From Acidobacteriota bacterium (GTDB taxonomy: Bacteria; Acidobacteriota; Terriglobia; UBA7540), in NCBI GenBank assembly GCA_021780055.1, contig JAJXZM010000250.1:1-8342 (forward strand): a DNA stretch of 8,342 bases. The letters are read 5' to 3'. Below the pieces are notes generated by a model that did no database searches, was not told where the DNA came from, and saw nothing but the letters and a program-made list of their open reading frames with translations. Shown here in pieces: positions 1 through 6,936 of the stretch (its first letter is position 1; each line of letters starts with the position of its first letter). The position numbers and the translations under genes are program-made.

Positions 1-1427
1 ATAAGCTTGAGCTCGGTCATTTCTTCGACGGCGTAACGCGGCCCTTCGCGGCCCACGCCGCTCAATTTGGTGCCGCCGTAAGGCATCAGGTCAACTCGGA
101 ATGAGGGAACGTCGTTCACGATCACGCCGCCTACGCGCAGTTTCCGCGCAGCCTCAAAGGCCCTGCCGATGTCGCGCGTGCAAATGCCCGCCTGCAGGCC
201 ATACTGGCCGGCGTTGACAGCCTGGATGGCGTCTTCGAGTCGCGAGTAGCGATGGAGAACCACGAGCGGACCAAACGCTTCCTTGCAACAGACGTCATCG
301 TCTGCGGGGACGTCCGTCAATACGGCCGGCTCAATGATGGCGCCACGGCGTGTTCCGCCGGTCAACAGCCGCGCACCACGCGAAACGGCGTGCTTGATCC
401 ATGTTTCAACCCGTTCGGCAGCCGCCTCGCTGATCAGTGAAGCGATGTCCGTGGTTTCTTCCAGCGGATGCCCGATCTTGAGCGCCTGCGCGCCGGCCAC
501 AAATCGCCCCGTAAAATCTTCGGCAATCGATTCGTGTAAGTAGATGTTCTGGAGGGAAATGCAGACCTGCCCTGCCAGCGCATACCCACCCAGGACGCAG
601 CGCGGAACCAGAAGGTCCAGGTCGCAATCGGGCTCAAGAATAACGGACGAGTTTGAACCCATTTCGAGCGTTACTCTCCGCAGTCCGGCCGCGGCGCGGA
701 TTTCTCGGCCCACTTCGGGGCTGCCGGTAAAGGTGATCATCGCGATGCGAGGGTCATTCACGATCTGCCGCCCGGTTTCTTCACCTGTTCCCGTCAACAC
801 GTTGTAAGCTCCAGCGGGCAGACCCGCCTCGATGGCCAGGCGCGCCAGGTGCAGTGCGCTGAGCGGTGTATTCTCAGAAGGCTTGTGCACCACGCTGTTG
901 CCGGCTGCGAGCGCGGGTCCGATTTTGTGAAGCGAAAGGTTCAGGGGAAAATTGAACGGCGTGATGGCGGCGATCACACCCAGCGGCTCGCGCACGGTCA
1001 TTGCCCATCGGCCTTTGCCGGTGGGCGCCGCTTCCATGGGGACTACTTCTCCTTGCAGGTGCCGCGCTGCGTCGGCGGAGGCGGCGAGCGTCTGCTGCGA
1101 ACGAGCCACTTCGCCTCGAGCCTCGCGAATGGTCTTGCCTGTTTCAAGCGTCACGAGCCGCGCAAGGTCCTCCACATCGCGCTCCAGCAGGCCTTTCAAG
1201 CGCTCGAGCATCTCAGCGCGTTCGTACTGCGTCAGGGCGGCCATGGCCTCGGCGCCTTTCTGTGCCGCCACTACGGCCCGATCGACTGTTGCAGCGTCGG
1301 CATCGTAAACTTCCGCCACTGGCGTGCCGTCGTAAGGGAGGCTGATGGTTCGGATCCGCGGCGTCTGGACCCAATCATTGCCGATCAGCATCGGAAAGCT
1401 TTGTTTCTGGATGGCTGGAATTCCCAT
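1..1427 (-). CDS. Aldehyde dehydrogenase (ALDH superfamily, family-21/lactaldehyde-dehydrogenase-like), 3' end cut by window edge
   Basis: Oxidises an aldehyde to the acid with NAD(P)+; probably cytosolic. The frame is open from 1427 to the left edge (about 475 residues). Counting from the ATG at 1427, the active-site signature residues are visible: the oxyanion Asn in TPFNFPLN (about residue 159), the cofactor-binding KPSE (182-185), the general-base Glu in LEMGSNSS (about 255) and the nucleophile Cys in GQVCIS (about 289). The C-terminal block VNDVPSFRVDLMPYGG, then GREGPRYAVEEMTE, is typical of the subfamily grouped with lactaldehyde-type and plant ALDH21-like enzymes, whose members are about this long, so only a few residues should be missing. 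An in-frame ATG lies two codons upstream (1433), but the AAAGGA at 1437-1442 is only 3 nt from it and 9 nt from 1427, so I prefer 1427. It is transcribed away from the lipid genes. The substrate cannot be told; clearing fatty aldehydes made next door is speculation. Confidence 0.95.
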   Translation of the reverse strand, partial: MGIPAIQKQSFPMLIGNDWVQTPRIRTISLPYDGTPVAEVYDADAATVDRAVVAAQKGAEAMAALTQYERAEMLERLKGLLERDVEDLARLVTLETGKTIREARGEVARSQQTLAASADAARHLQGEVVPMEAAPTGKGRWAMTVREPLGVIAAITPFNFPLNLSLHKIGPALAAGNSVVHKPSENTPLSALHLARLAIEAGLPAGAYNVLTGTGEETGRQIVNDPRIAMITFTGSPEVGREIRAAAGLRRVTLEMGSNSSVILEPDCDLDLLVPRCVLGGYALAGQVCISLQNIYLHESIAEDFTGRFVAGAQALKIGHPLEETTDIASLISEAAAERVETWIKHAVSRGARLLTGGTRRGAIIEPAVLTDVPADDDVCCKEAFGPLVVLHRYSRLEDAIQAVNAGQYGLQAGICTRDIGRAFEAARKLRVGGVIVNDVPSFRVDLMPYGGTKLSGVGREGPRYAVEEMTELKL

Positions 1428-1436
1428 AAGCATCTT

Positions 1437-1442
1437 TCCTTT
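1437..1442 (-). promoter_or_regulatory. Ribosome binding site of the aldehyde dehydrogenase gene
   Basis: The minus strand reads AAAGGA here, a good Shine-Dalgarno core. It lies 9 nt before the ATG at 1427 and 3 nt before the in-frame ATG at 1433, so it favours the inner start. The difference is only two residues (Met-Leu). Confidence 0.5.
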
Positions 1443-1617
1443 CTGCCGCCTGCCTTCTGGGGTTTTCCTTTATCGTATCAGGAAGCGGACCGGCTGCAGC
1501 AAATCTTTCGATCCGGCGGCACAAATTGACAGCAGAAGAAGCCGGCCCGGGACTTTCGCGGCCACGGCGACACCAATCGAAAGTTTCGTGAGATTTCGTT
1601 CTTCGCCGGGCTCACGG

Positions 1618-1646
1618 TTGCAGAACAGCCGTATTTCCGCTAAGAT
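1618..1646 (+). promoter_or_regulatory. Weak candidate promoter for the lipid gene series
   Basis: TTGCAG (1618-1623), a 17-base spacer and TAAGAT (1641-1646) resemble a sigma-70-type -35/-10 pair, matching three and four of six consensus positions. It would give a leader of about 125 bases before the ATG at 1781. The spacing is ideal but the boxes are imperfect, and such matches occur by chance. It is offered only as the best plus-strand candidate in the divergent gap. Confidence 0.22.
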
Positions 1647-1780
1647 ACGCTTCACAAGGAAAGCTCCTGGTGATGTGCTGCTGACGTAGGGCGCAGCCAT
1701 GAGTTGCGGCGGGAATGTGATCTGTTCTTAAGACTCCTGACCTGGAAATTCCCTGCCGGTTAAGTTCCTGATTTGACGCA

Positions 1781-2431
1781 ATGATAACCCGGAAAATTGG
1801 TGACGTTTGCTGGTATGGGTATGACGCGGTCATACGGTCATTTGTGAAGATCGGGATCAATCCCAACATCCTCAGCTTGATCGGCTTCACCATCAATCTG
1901 GTTGCTGCCTATCTGTTCGCATACGGGTATTTTCGCTGGGCGGGGGCGACAATCATTTTGGGTGGAGTGTTCGACCTGACGGATGGCCCGGTGGCCCGCA
2001 GGACACGGCGGGTGACGCCTTTCGGCGGCTTTTTCGACTCGGTGCTCGACCGCTACTCTGACCTCTTTCTGTTGACTGGGCTCCTGGTCTATTACGGCCG
2101 GGTCAACCGCTTCATGTATGTGGTGGTGGTGGCTCTGGCCATGATCGGATCGGTGATGACCAGCTATTCCAGAGCGCGGGCGGAGAACCTGATTCCGTCC
2201 TGCAAAGTAGGTTTTCTGGAGCGGCCTGAGCGCGTGGTGTTGATCATTATCGGGGGGCTTTTTGACCGTATGGCGCCGGCATTGTGGGTGATCGTGTTCT
2301 TTTCGAACCTGACGGTGCTTCACCGTGTCCTGCACACTTACAGCGAGGCACGCAGGATGGAAGCCGAAACCCAAGCCGCTGCCGCGGAAGAGCTCTCCAA
2401 GCAACCGCCGACGCCGGTTGCCCAATCTTGA
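1781..2431 (+). CDS. CDP-alcohol phosphatidyltransferase family protein (phosphatidylinositol-phosphate / archaetidylinositol-phosphate synthase-like)
   Basis: This integral membrane enzyme transfers a phosphatidyl group from a CDP-lipid to an alcohol, building a phospholipid headgroup. The family motif D-x2-DG-x2-AR-x8-G-x3-D-x3-D is complete (D65, D68, G69, A72, R73, G82, D86, D90); its Asp residues bind metal and include the catalytic base. Later blocks SYSRARAE (128-135) and KVGFLERPER (142-151) resemble those of actinobacterial phosphatidylinositol-phosphate synthase and archaetidylinositol-phosphate synthase rather than standard PgsA or PssA. Hydrophobic segments lie near residues 28-50, 52-64, 93-107, 111-126, 151-163 and 165-182. 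A polar Ala/Glu-rich tail (187-216) follows. At 216 residues it is normal for the family. The ATG has no clear Shine-Dalgarno sequence, but the 26 residues before the first membrane segment fit the family. It is first of the plus-strand genes. The acceptor alcohol cannot be read from sequence alone. Confidence 0.93.
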   Translation: MITRKIGDVCWYGYDAVIRSFVKIGINPNILSLIGFTINLVAAYLFAYGYFRWAGATIILGGVFDLTDGPVARRTRRVTPFGGFFDSVLDRYSDLFLLTGLLVYYGRVNRFMYVVVVALAMIGSVMTSYSRARAENLIPSCKVGFLERPERVVLIIIGGLFDRMAPALWVIVFFSNLTVLHRVLHTYSEARRMEAETQAAAAEELSKQPPTPVAQS

Positions 2432-2455
2432 CAGCAGCTTCGAGCGGCCGATAAC
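2428..2455 (+). promoter_or_regulatory. Candidate internal promoter overlapping the stop codon of the phosphatidyltransferase gene
   Basis: A perfect TTGACA (2428-2433) overlaps the TGA stop of the preceding gene. After a 16-base spacer comes GATAAC (2450-2455), matching four of six positions of a -10 box. Transcription would begin near 2462, leaving a leader of about 50 bases before the reductase ATG at 2511. The 79-base gap here is one of the larger ones in the series, which leaves room for a second promoter. The evidence is sequence similarity only. Confidence 0.35.
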
Positions 2456-2510
2456 ATGGAACAACTCAGGTTTCTGAAGGCTTGAAACGGGGCTGGTTCC
2501 CTGCCTGCCG

Positions 2511-4082
2511 ATGGCAAAACATCTACATTTGACGGATGCTGGACGATTATTTCAGGAAAACGAAATCCTCCTCACTGGAGGCAACGGGTTCCTGGGCAAA
2601 GTTATACTGGCGATGCTGCTGGACCGCTATCCGCAGGTGAAGCACATCCACGTGTTGCTGCGCCCCGGCCGGGGCCTTTCCGCCGCAGAGCGCTTTAACA
2701 TTGAAATCATGGATTCGCCTGTGATGGCCGGGCTGATCACTACCCACGACGAACAGCTTATCCGTGAGAAAATCAGCATCTGGCCCGGTGAGTTGAGCCG
2801 GCCCAATTGCGGTCTTGACGAGCAGGCGCTGAAGGTAATTTCGGCCCGCGTGAAGCTGATCATCAACTGCGCCGGAAAGGTCGAGTTTTTCCCTCCGGTC
2901 GATGAGTCGCTCCATGCAAACGTTGATGGCGTGGAGAACGCCATCGCGCTGGCCAAGCGTGCGGGGGCACGGCTGCTGCATGTATCCACCTGCTTTGTCT
3001 CCGGCGAGGCCAACGGACTCATCGAAGAAACCGAGCCTATCATTGGCTTTTATCCGCACCGCAAAGGACCGAACGACAACGCGTTTGACGCACTGCAGGA
3101 GCTCGCCTATTGCCGCGAACAGGTCCGGCTGATCATCGATGCCGAAGCAACGGATGAGAATGACCGCGCGCACTCCAAAGAAACGGCGCAAAAACTTGCA
3201 GCTCTGGGCAAGCGCCGCGCGGAACATTGGGGCTGGGTCAACACCTACACCTATTCGAAAAGCCTGGGCGAACAGCTGATCGCGCAGGAAAAGGACCTTG
3301 CCTGGTCAATCGTGCGCCCGGCCATTGTTGAAAGCGCTTTGCGTTTTCCCTTCCCCGGATGGATCGAAGGCGGCAGAACCGCGGCTCCGCTGGTCCTGAT
3401 GGCCATGGGCGGGCTGAAGCACTGGCCGGTGCGCCGCAGCACCCCGCTGGAAGTTGTGCCCGTGGATATGGTGGCGGCGGCGATTCTTGCCGTGGGGGCC
3501 CTGCTGCTCGACGGCCGCGCGGAAAGTGTCTATCAACTGGGGACGGCGGACGTGAACCCCATCAAATTGGGGCCGCTGGTCAACCTGCTGCGGCAGGAAG
3601 CGCGAAGACGGGCGGGACAGGACGGCAAAGGCAAGTTGCCCATCCGCGTGGGAGCGGCGCGGGGGCGGGCGCGATTTATCTCCATTGAGGAAGCGCGGGC
3701 CCGAAGGCAAAAGCTTGAGAAACGCATCCAGCGCGCGCAGGCAATACTCGACCGCATGCACAGTGCCGTGAGCCGCGCCGGGCTGCCGGGGAAAAAATCA
3801 CTGGCAGGCTGGAAAAGCGCGTTGCGCACGTTGGGATTACAGGCGCGGTTCCGCGAGCAGACGCTCGACCAGTATCTGCCGTTTATCCTGCACAACCGCT
3901 ACATTTTTGAATCGGAGAACATCCGGGCCGCCTACCAGAGGCTTAGAGAGAAAGACCAGTTGCTGCTGCCCTGGGACCCGGAGCGGATTGACTGGAAGGG
4001 CTACTGGATTCACCACCAGATCGAAGGCATTGAAAAGTGGGTCCAGCCCGAAGCCGTAAAGGAGTGGTCGTTTAAGATATAA
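2511..4082 (+). CDS. Fatty acyl-CoA / acyl-thioester reductase (NAD-binding_4, extended SDR, FAR type)
   Basis: This protein probably reduces a fatty acyl thioester (acyl-CoA or acyl-ACP) to aldehyde or alcohol with NAD(P)H. Visible motifs: Rossmann glycine motif LLTGGNGFLGK (20-30), NCAGKVEF (119-126), the STCFVSGE strand with its active-site Ser/Thr (159-166), a charged helical insert (about 185-240), the catalytic Y-x3-K in NTYTYSKSLGE (Tyr246, Lys250) and RPAIVES (269-275). These match fatty acyl reductases and the male-sterility/thioester reductase family. Residues 392-424 form a charged, probably helical or coiled-coil stretch. The C-terminal region (about 450-515, with LPFILHNRYIFE and WKGYWIHHQIEGIEKW) replaces the classic FAR_C sterile domain. 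At 523 residues it is close to eukaryotic FAR size. The start has no obvious ribosome binding site, but it lies just before the nucleotide-binding fold. The downstream fusion gene starts 24 bases after its stop, which suggests co-expression with the enzyme likely to supply its acyl substrate. Whether it stops at aldehyde cannot be decided here. Confidence 0.92.
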   Translation: MAKHLHLTDAGRLFQENEILLTGGNGFLGKVILAMLLDRYPQVKHIHVLLRPGRGLSAAERFNIEIMDSPVMAGLITTHDEQLIREKISIWPGELSRPNCGLDEQALKVISARVKLIINCAGKVEFFPPVDESLHANVDGVENAIALAKRAGARLLHVSTCFVSGEANGLIEETEPIIGFYPHRKGPNDNAFDALQELAYCREQVRLIIDAEATDENDRAHSKETAQKLAALGKRRAEHWGWVNTYTYSKSLGEQLIAQEKDLAWSIVRPAIVESALRFPFPGWIEGGRTAAPLVLMAMGGLKHWPVRRSTPLEVVPVDMVAAAILAVGALLLDGRAESVYQLGTADVNPIKLGPLVNLLRQEARRRAGQDGKGKLPIRVGAARGRARFISIEEARARRQKLEKRIQRAQAILDRMHSAVSRAGLPGKKSLAGWKSALRTLGLQARFREQTLDQYLPFILHNRYIFESENIRAAYQRLREKDQLLLPWDPERIDWKGYWIHHQIEGIEKWVQPEAVKEWSFKI

Positions 4083-4106
4083 CGAGGCCAGGAAATTTCA
4101 ATCGAA

Positions 4107-6902
4107 ATGCCAACCACGCCCCGACAACTCGATGCGGCCCAGCTTGAGGAGCAGCTGCTCCAGATCGTCCGAGACCTTCTGACCGAACTGGGATCGGCGC
4201 GCGCGGCTGAATCCGTCACGCTGAATTCGTCGCTCGAGCGCGACCTGGGCCTGGGGAGCCTGGAAATGGTGGAACTATTGGTGCGCACGGAAGCGCACTT
4301 CAATGTCCGGCTGCCCGACCGCATTGCCGAAGAAGCCGACACGCCGGGCGACTGGGTTCACGCCGTGGCAGGCGGTGAGCAAGAGGCTCCCGAAGCGTCA
4401 CAACGGTACAGGATCACACAGCCCGGGCGCGACGCGCCGCCGCCGCCGGATTCGGCCACCACGCTGATCGAAGTCCTGCGCAAACATGCCGAGATGGACC
4501 CGGAGCGCGTCCAGGCGCACGTGCTGGAGGGCAATTCCGGCGAGGACATCACTTATGGCCATCTGCTGGCTACGGCTTCAAACGTTGCAGCAGGACTCGT
4601 TTCCGCCGGCCTGCGGCGCAACGAAAGCGTGGCGATCATGCTGCCCACATCGCCGCAATTTTTCTACGCCTTTTTCGGTGTCATGCTGGCGGGCGGAATC
4701 GCCGTGCCCATTTATCCTCCCGCGCGGCCCGACAAGATTGAAGAATACGTGCGGCGGCAGGTGGGAATTCTTCGCAACGCGGAAGTTCGTTTCCTGATCA
4801 GCTTTGAAGCCGCACGGCGCGTTTCCGAACTGCTGCGGCTGAGCCTCCCCAGCATGCTGGGCGTGACTACGGTTGAAGACCTCGCGGCAAGCGGCGCGCG
4901 GCTGCAGCCGGGAGCCATCGAAGCAGCTGAAGCGGCGTTTATACAATACACCTCCGGCAGCACCGGCGAACCCAAGGGCGTGGTCCTGACGCAATCGAAC
5001 CTGCTGGCCAACATTCGAGGAATCGGCTGGGCGGTGAACGTGCAGCCCTCAGACATCGTGGTAAGCTGGCTGCCGCTTTATCATGATATGGGCCTGATCG
5101 GCTCCTGGCTCTACAGCGTTTATTACGCCCTGCCCATCACGATCCTTTCGCCGCTGGCTTTTCTGAGCCGGCCGGAAAAGTGGTTGTGGGCGTTGCACGA
5201 TTCCGGCGGCACACTCTGCCCTGCTCCGAATTTTTCGTACGAATTATGCGCGCGCAAGATTCCCGACAGCGCCATCGAAGGGCTCGACCTGAGCGCCTGG
5301 CGGATAGCCATCAACGCAGGCGAGGCGGTGCTGCCCGACACTCTGGAACGCTTCGAAAAGCGTTTCGAGTCCTATGGCTTCCGGGCAGAGAGTTTTGTGC
5401 CGTGTTACGGTCTGGCTGAGTCGTCGGTAGCTTTGGCGTTTCCGCCCATCAACCGCCGGCCGGTGATTGACCGCATCCGGCGCGACGTTTTTGAGTCTGA
5501 GGGCAAGGCCGTTCCCGCCGAGCCGGAGGATTCCAGCGCTCTGCGCTTTGTGGCCAACGGCAAAGCCTTGCCGGGCCATGAAATCAAAGTGATCGACGCC
5601 GACGGCAACTCGCTCGGCGAGCGCGTTCAGGGTAAAGTGCTCTTCCGTGGGCCGTCCAGGACTTCCGGATATTTCCGCAACCCGAAGGCAACGGCTGCCG
5701 TCACCACAGAAGACGGCTGGATGGATTCGGGCGATCTGGGTTACTGGGCGGGAGGCGAAATCCACATTACGGGCCGCGCCAAGGACCTGATTATCAAGTC
5801 CGGGCGCAACATCGTTCCGCAGGAAGTAGAGCTGGCCGCGGCTGAGGTTCCTGAAGTGCGCCGCGGCTGCGTAGCCGCCTTTGGCAGGCGCGACCCCGAT
5901 CTCGGCACCGAGCAACTGATTGTGGTGGCGGAAACCCGCGTGGCCAACAAGGAAGACCTGGACCGCATTGAAGCTGAGGTTGTTGAACGTGTGGGTTTGG
6001 CCGTAGGAATTCCTCCTGACAAAGTGGAACTGGTGGCGCCGCAGAGCATTCCCAAAACCTCGAGCGGAAAGATCCGGCGCAATGAAACACGCCTGCTTTA
6101 CGAGCGCGGCCAACTCCAGCTGAACCGCCGCCCTCCCTGGGTCCAGGTCCTGCGGCTGTGGTGGGAAAATCTGGGCGCGTGGCTCCGGTTGGTGCTGAAG
6201 CAAATGGGAGCGTGGCTGTTGCGCAAAGGCTCGCAGGCGCTTATCGCGATTGTTGCGGCGTCGGGCGGGCTGCTGGCACGGATTGTTTTCGATCAGGCCG
6301 ACAAAGGCAACATTGTTCGCCACACCGCCATGATCCTGCTCGGTCTGATGGGCCACAAGGCCAGCATCGAGAATGGCGAACAGATCGTGCCGGAACGGCC
6401 ATCGGTCCTGATGGCCAACCGCGCAGGCGCCGTCGATGCCCTGGTGATGGCTGCAACGCTTCCCATGCCCGCGCGCTTTCCGGATTCCGGGCCGTTCGAA
6501 TCTCTTCCGGAGGCGGTGGGGTTTCTGCTGCAAGCTCTTGTCCTGCCGCCGCTGCGCGAGCCTGCGCTGCCTCCCGGAGGCACGTTGCGGCAGCGTATTC
6601 GCCAGGGACTGGAGGACGGCCATTCGGTGATCGTGCTCTCGGAGGGACCTCCGACGGTGCCGGCGCACCTCAGCCGGTTCCGGCTGGACGCCCTGGATGC
6701 GGCGGTACAAACGGGAAGCCCGATTTATCCTCTCGGGGTTCGCGGAACATCCTCTATACTTTCAAGGAGCAGTCGCGCGGGTGTCCACGGAGAAACAAAG
6801 GTGACCGCGGGCGAGCCCATCCACATTCGGTTTGACGATGCGCGCGAACTGGTGACGCTGCGGGAGCAGGTGCGGGAGGCGATTGCAAAGCTCTGCTCCT
6901 GA
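4107..6902 (+). CDS. Trifunctional-looking fusion: acyl carrier protein – fatty acyl-AMP ligase – PlsC-like acyltransferase domain (degenerate active site)
   Basis: Three domains are visible. (1) Residues about 12-88: an acyl carrier domain; Ser51 in DLGLGSLEM is the probable phosphopantetheine site, with Gly where most ACPs have Asp. (2) About 118-670: an adenylating ligase with YTSGSTGEPKG (281-291), WLPLYHDMGLIG (321-332), PNFSYELC (374-381), YGLAESS (434-440), DSGDLGYW (540-547), GRAKDLIIKSGRN (556-568) and PKTSSGKIRR with Lys655 (649-658). The pattern is that of fatty acyl-AMP ligases (FadD32/FAAL type), suggesting activation of a fatty acid and transfer to the carrier. (3) About 735-925, after an amphipathic linker rich in Trp and Leu: a PlsC/LPLAT-like fold. 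There NH-x4-D reads NRAGAVD (771-777, Arg for the catalytic His) and the PEGTR region reads SEGPPT (845-850). It may bind acyl chains or membrane without normal catalysis. It sits between the reductase and PlsY genes. Confidence 0.93.
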   Translation: MPTTPRQLDAAQLEEQLLQIVRDLLTELGSARAAESVTLNSSLERDLGLGSLEMVELLVRTEAHFNVRLPDRIAEEADTPGDWVHAVAGGEQEAPEASQRYRITQPGRDAPPPPDSATTLIEVLRKHAEMDPERVQAHVLEGNSGEDITYGHLLATASNVAAGLVSAGLRRNESVAIMLPTSPQFFYAFFGVMLAGGIAVPIYPPARPDKIEEYVRRQVGILRNAEVRFLISFEAARRVSELLRLSLPSMLGVTTVEDLAASGARLQPGAIEAAEAAFIQYTSGSTGEPKGVVLTQSNLLANIRGIGWAVNVQPSDIVVSWLPLYHDMGLIGSWLYSVYYALPITILSPLAFLSRPEKWLWALHDSGGTLCPAPNFSYELCARKIPDSAIEGLDLSAWRIAINAGEAVLPDTLERFEKRFESYGFRAESFVPCYGLAESSVALAFPPINRRPVIDRIRRDVFESEGKAVPAEPEDSSALRFVANGKALPGHEIKVIDADGNSLGERVQGKVLFRGPSRTSGYFRNPKATAAVTTEDGWMDSGDLGYWAGGEIHITGRAKDLIIKSGRNIVPQEVELAAAEVPEVRRGCVAAFGRRDPDLGTEQLIVVAETRVANKEDLDRIEAEVVERVGLAVGIPPDKVELVAPQSIPKTSSGKIRRNETRLLYERGQLQLNRRPPWVQVLRLWWENLGAWLRLVLKQMGAWLLRKGSQALIAIVAASGGLLARIVFDQADKGNIVRHTAMILLGLMGHKASIENGEQIVPERPSVLMANRAGAVDALVMAATLPMPARFPDSGPFESLPEAVGFLLQALVLPPLREPALPPGGTLRQRIRQGLEDGHSVIVLSEGPPTVPAHLSRFRLDALDAAVQTGSPIYPLGVRGTSSILSRSSRAGVHGETKVTAGEPIHIRFDDARELVTLREQVREAIAKLCS

Positions 6903-6936
6903 CCCGGACAAGAGAACACTCGGAAAACACTGAAGT

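Larger units (their letters stand above)
1428..1780. other. Divergent intergenic region, no gene recognised
   Basis: About 350 bases separate the divergent starts of the aldehyde dehydrogenase and the CDP-alcohol phosphatidyltransferase. Short frames can be drawn through it on both strands, but none gives a recognisable protein or has a convincing start. It should carry promoters for both directions. The plus-strand candidate is listed separately. For the minus strand the best I see is a TACGAT-like -10 (1472-1477 as its complement) with TTGCTG (complement at 1497-1502) 19 bases upstream, which is poor. No tRNA, riboswitch, intrinsic terminator or long repeat was seen. Confidence 0.6.

Noticed and set aside
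849..1529. 226-residue open frame on the plus strand
   Set aside because: It is antisense to the well-supported aldehyde dehydrogenase and shows no family motif.
1526..1531. Perfect TTGACA in the divergent gap
   Set aside because: No acceptable -10 box lies 15-19 bases downstream; the sequence there is GC-rich.
1773..1778. TTGACG just before the phosphatidyltransferase ATG
   Set aside because: A promoter here would start transcription inside the gene, after the chosen start codon.
1838..2464. 208-residue minus-strand frame opposite the phosphatidyltransferase
   Set aside because: The opposite strand carries a complete CDP-alcohol phosphatidyltransferase motif; this frame is His/Arg/Gln-rich without recognisable content.
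2456..2485. Nine-residue minicistron (ATG to TGA) before the reductase gene
   Set aside because: It is very short, has no ribosome binding site and shows no leader-peptide feature such as repeated regulatory codons; chance occurrence is more likely.
5244..6710. 488-residue open frame on the minus strand
   Set aside because: It lies fully antisense to the ligase/PlsC-like part of the fusion gene, is rich in Arg, His and Gln with no recognisable domain, and is the kind of shadow frame expected opposite GC-rich coding DNA.
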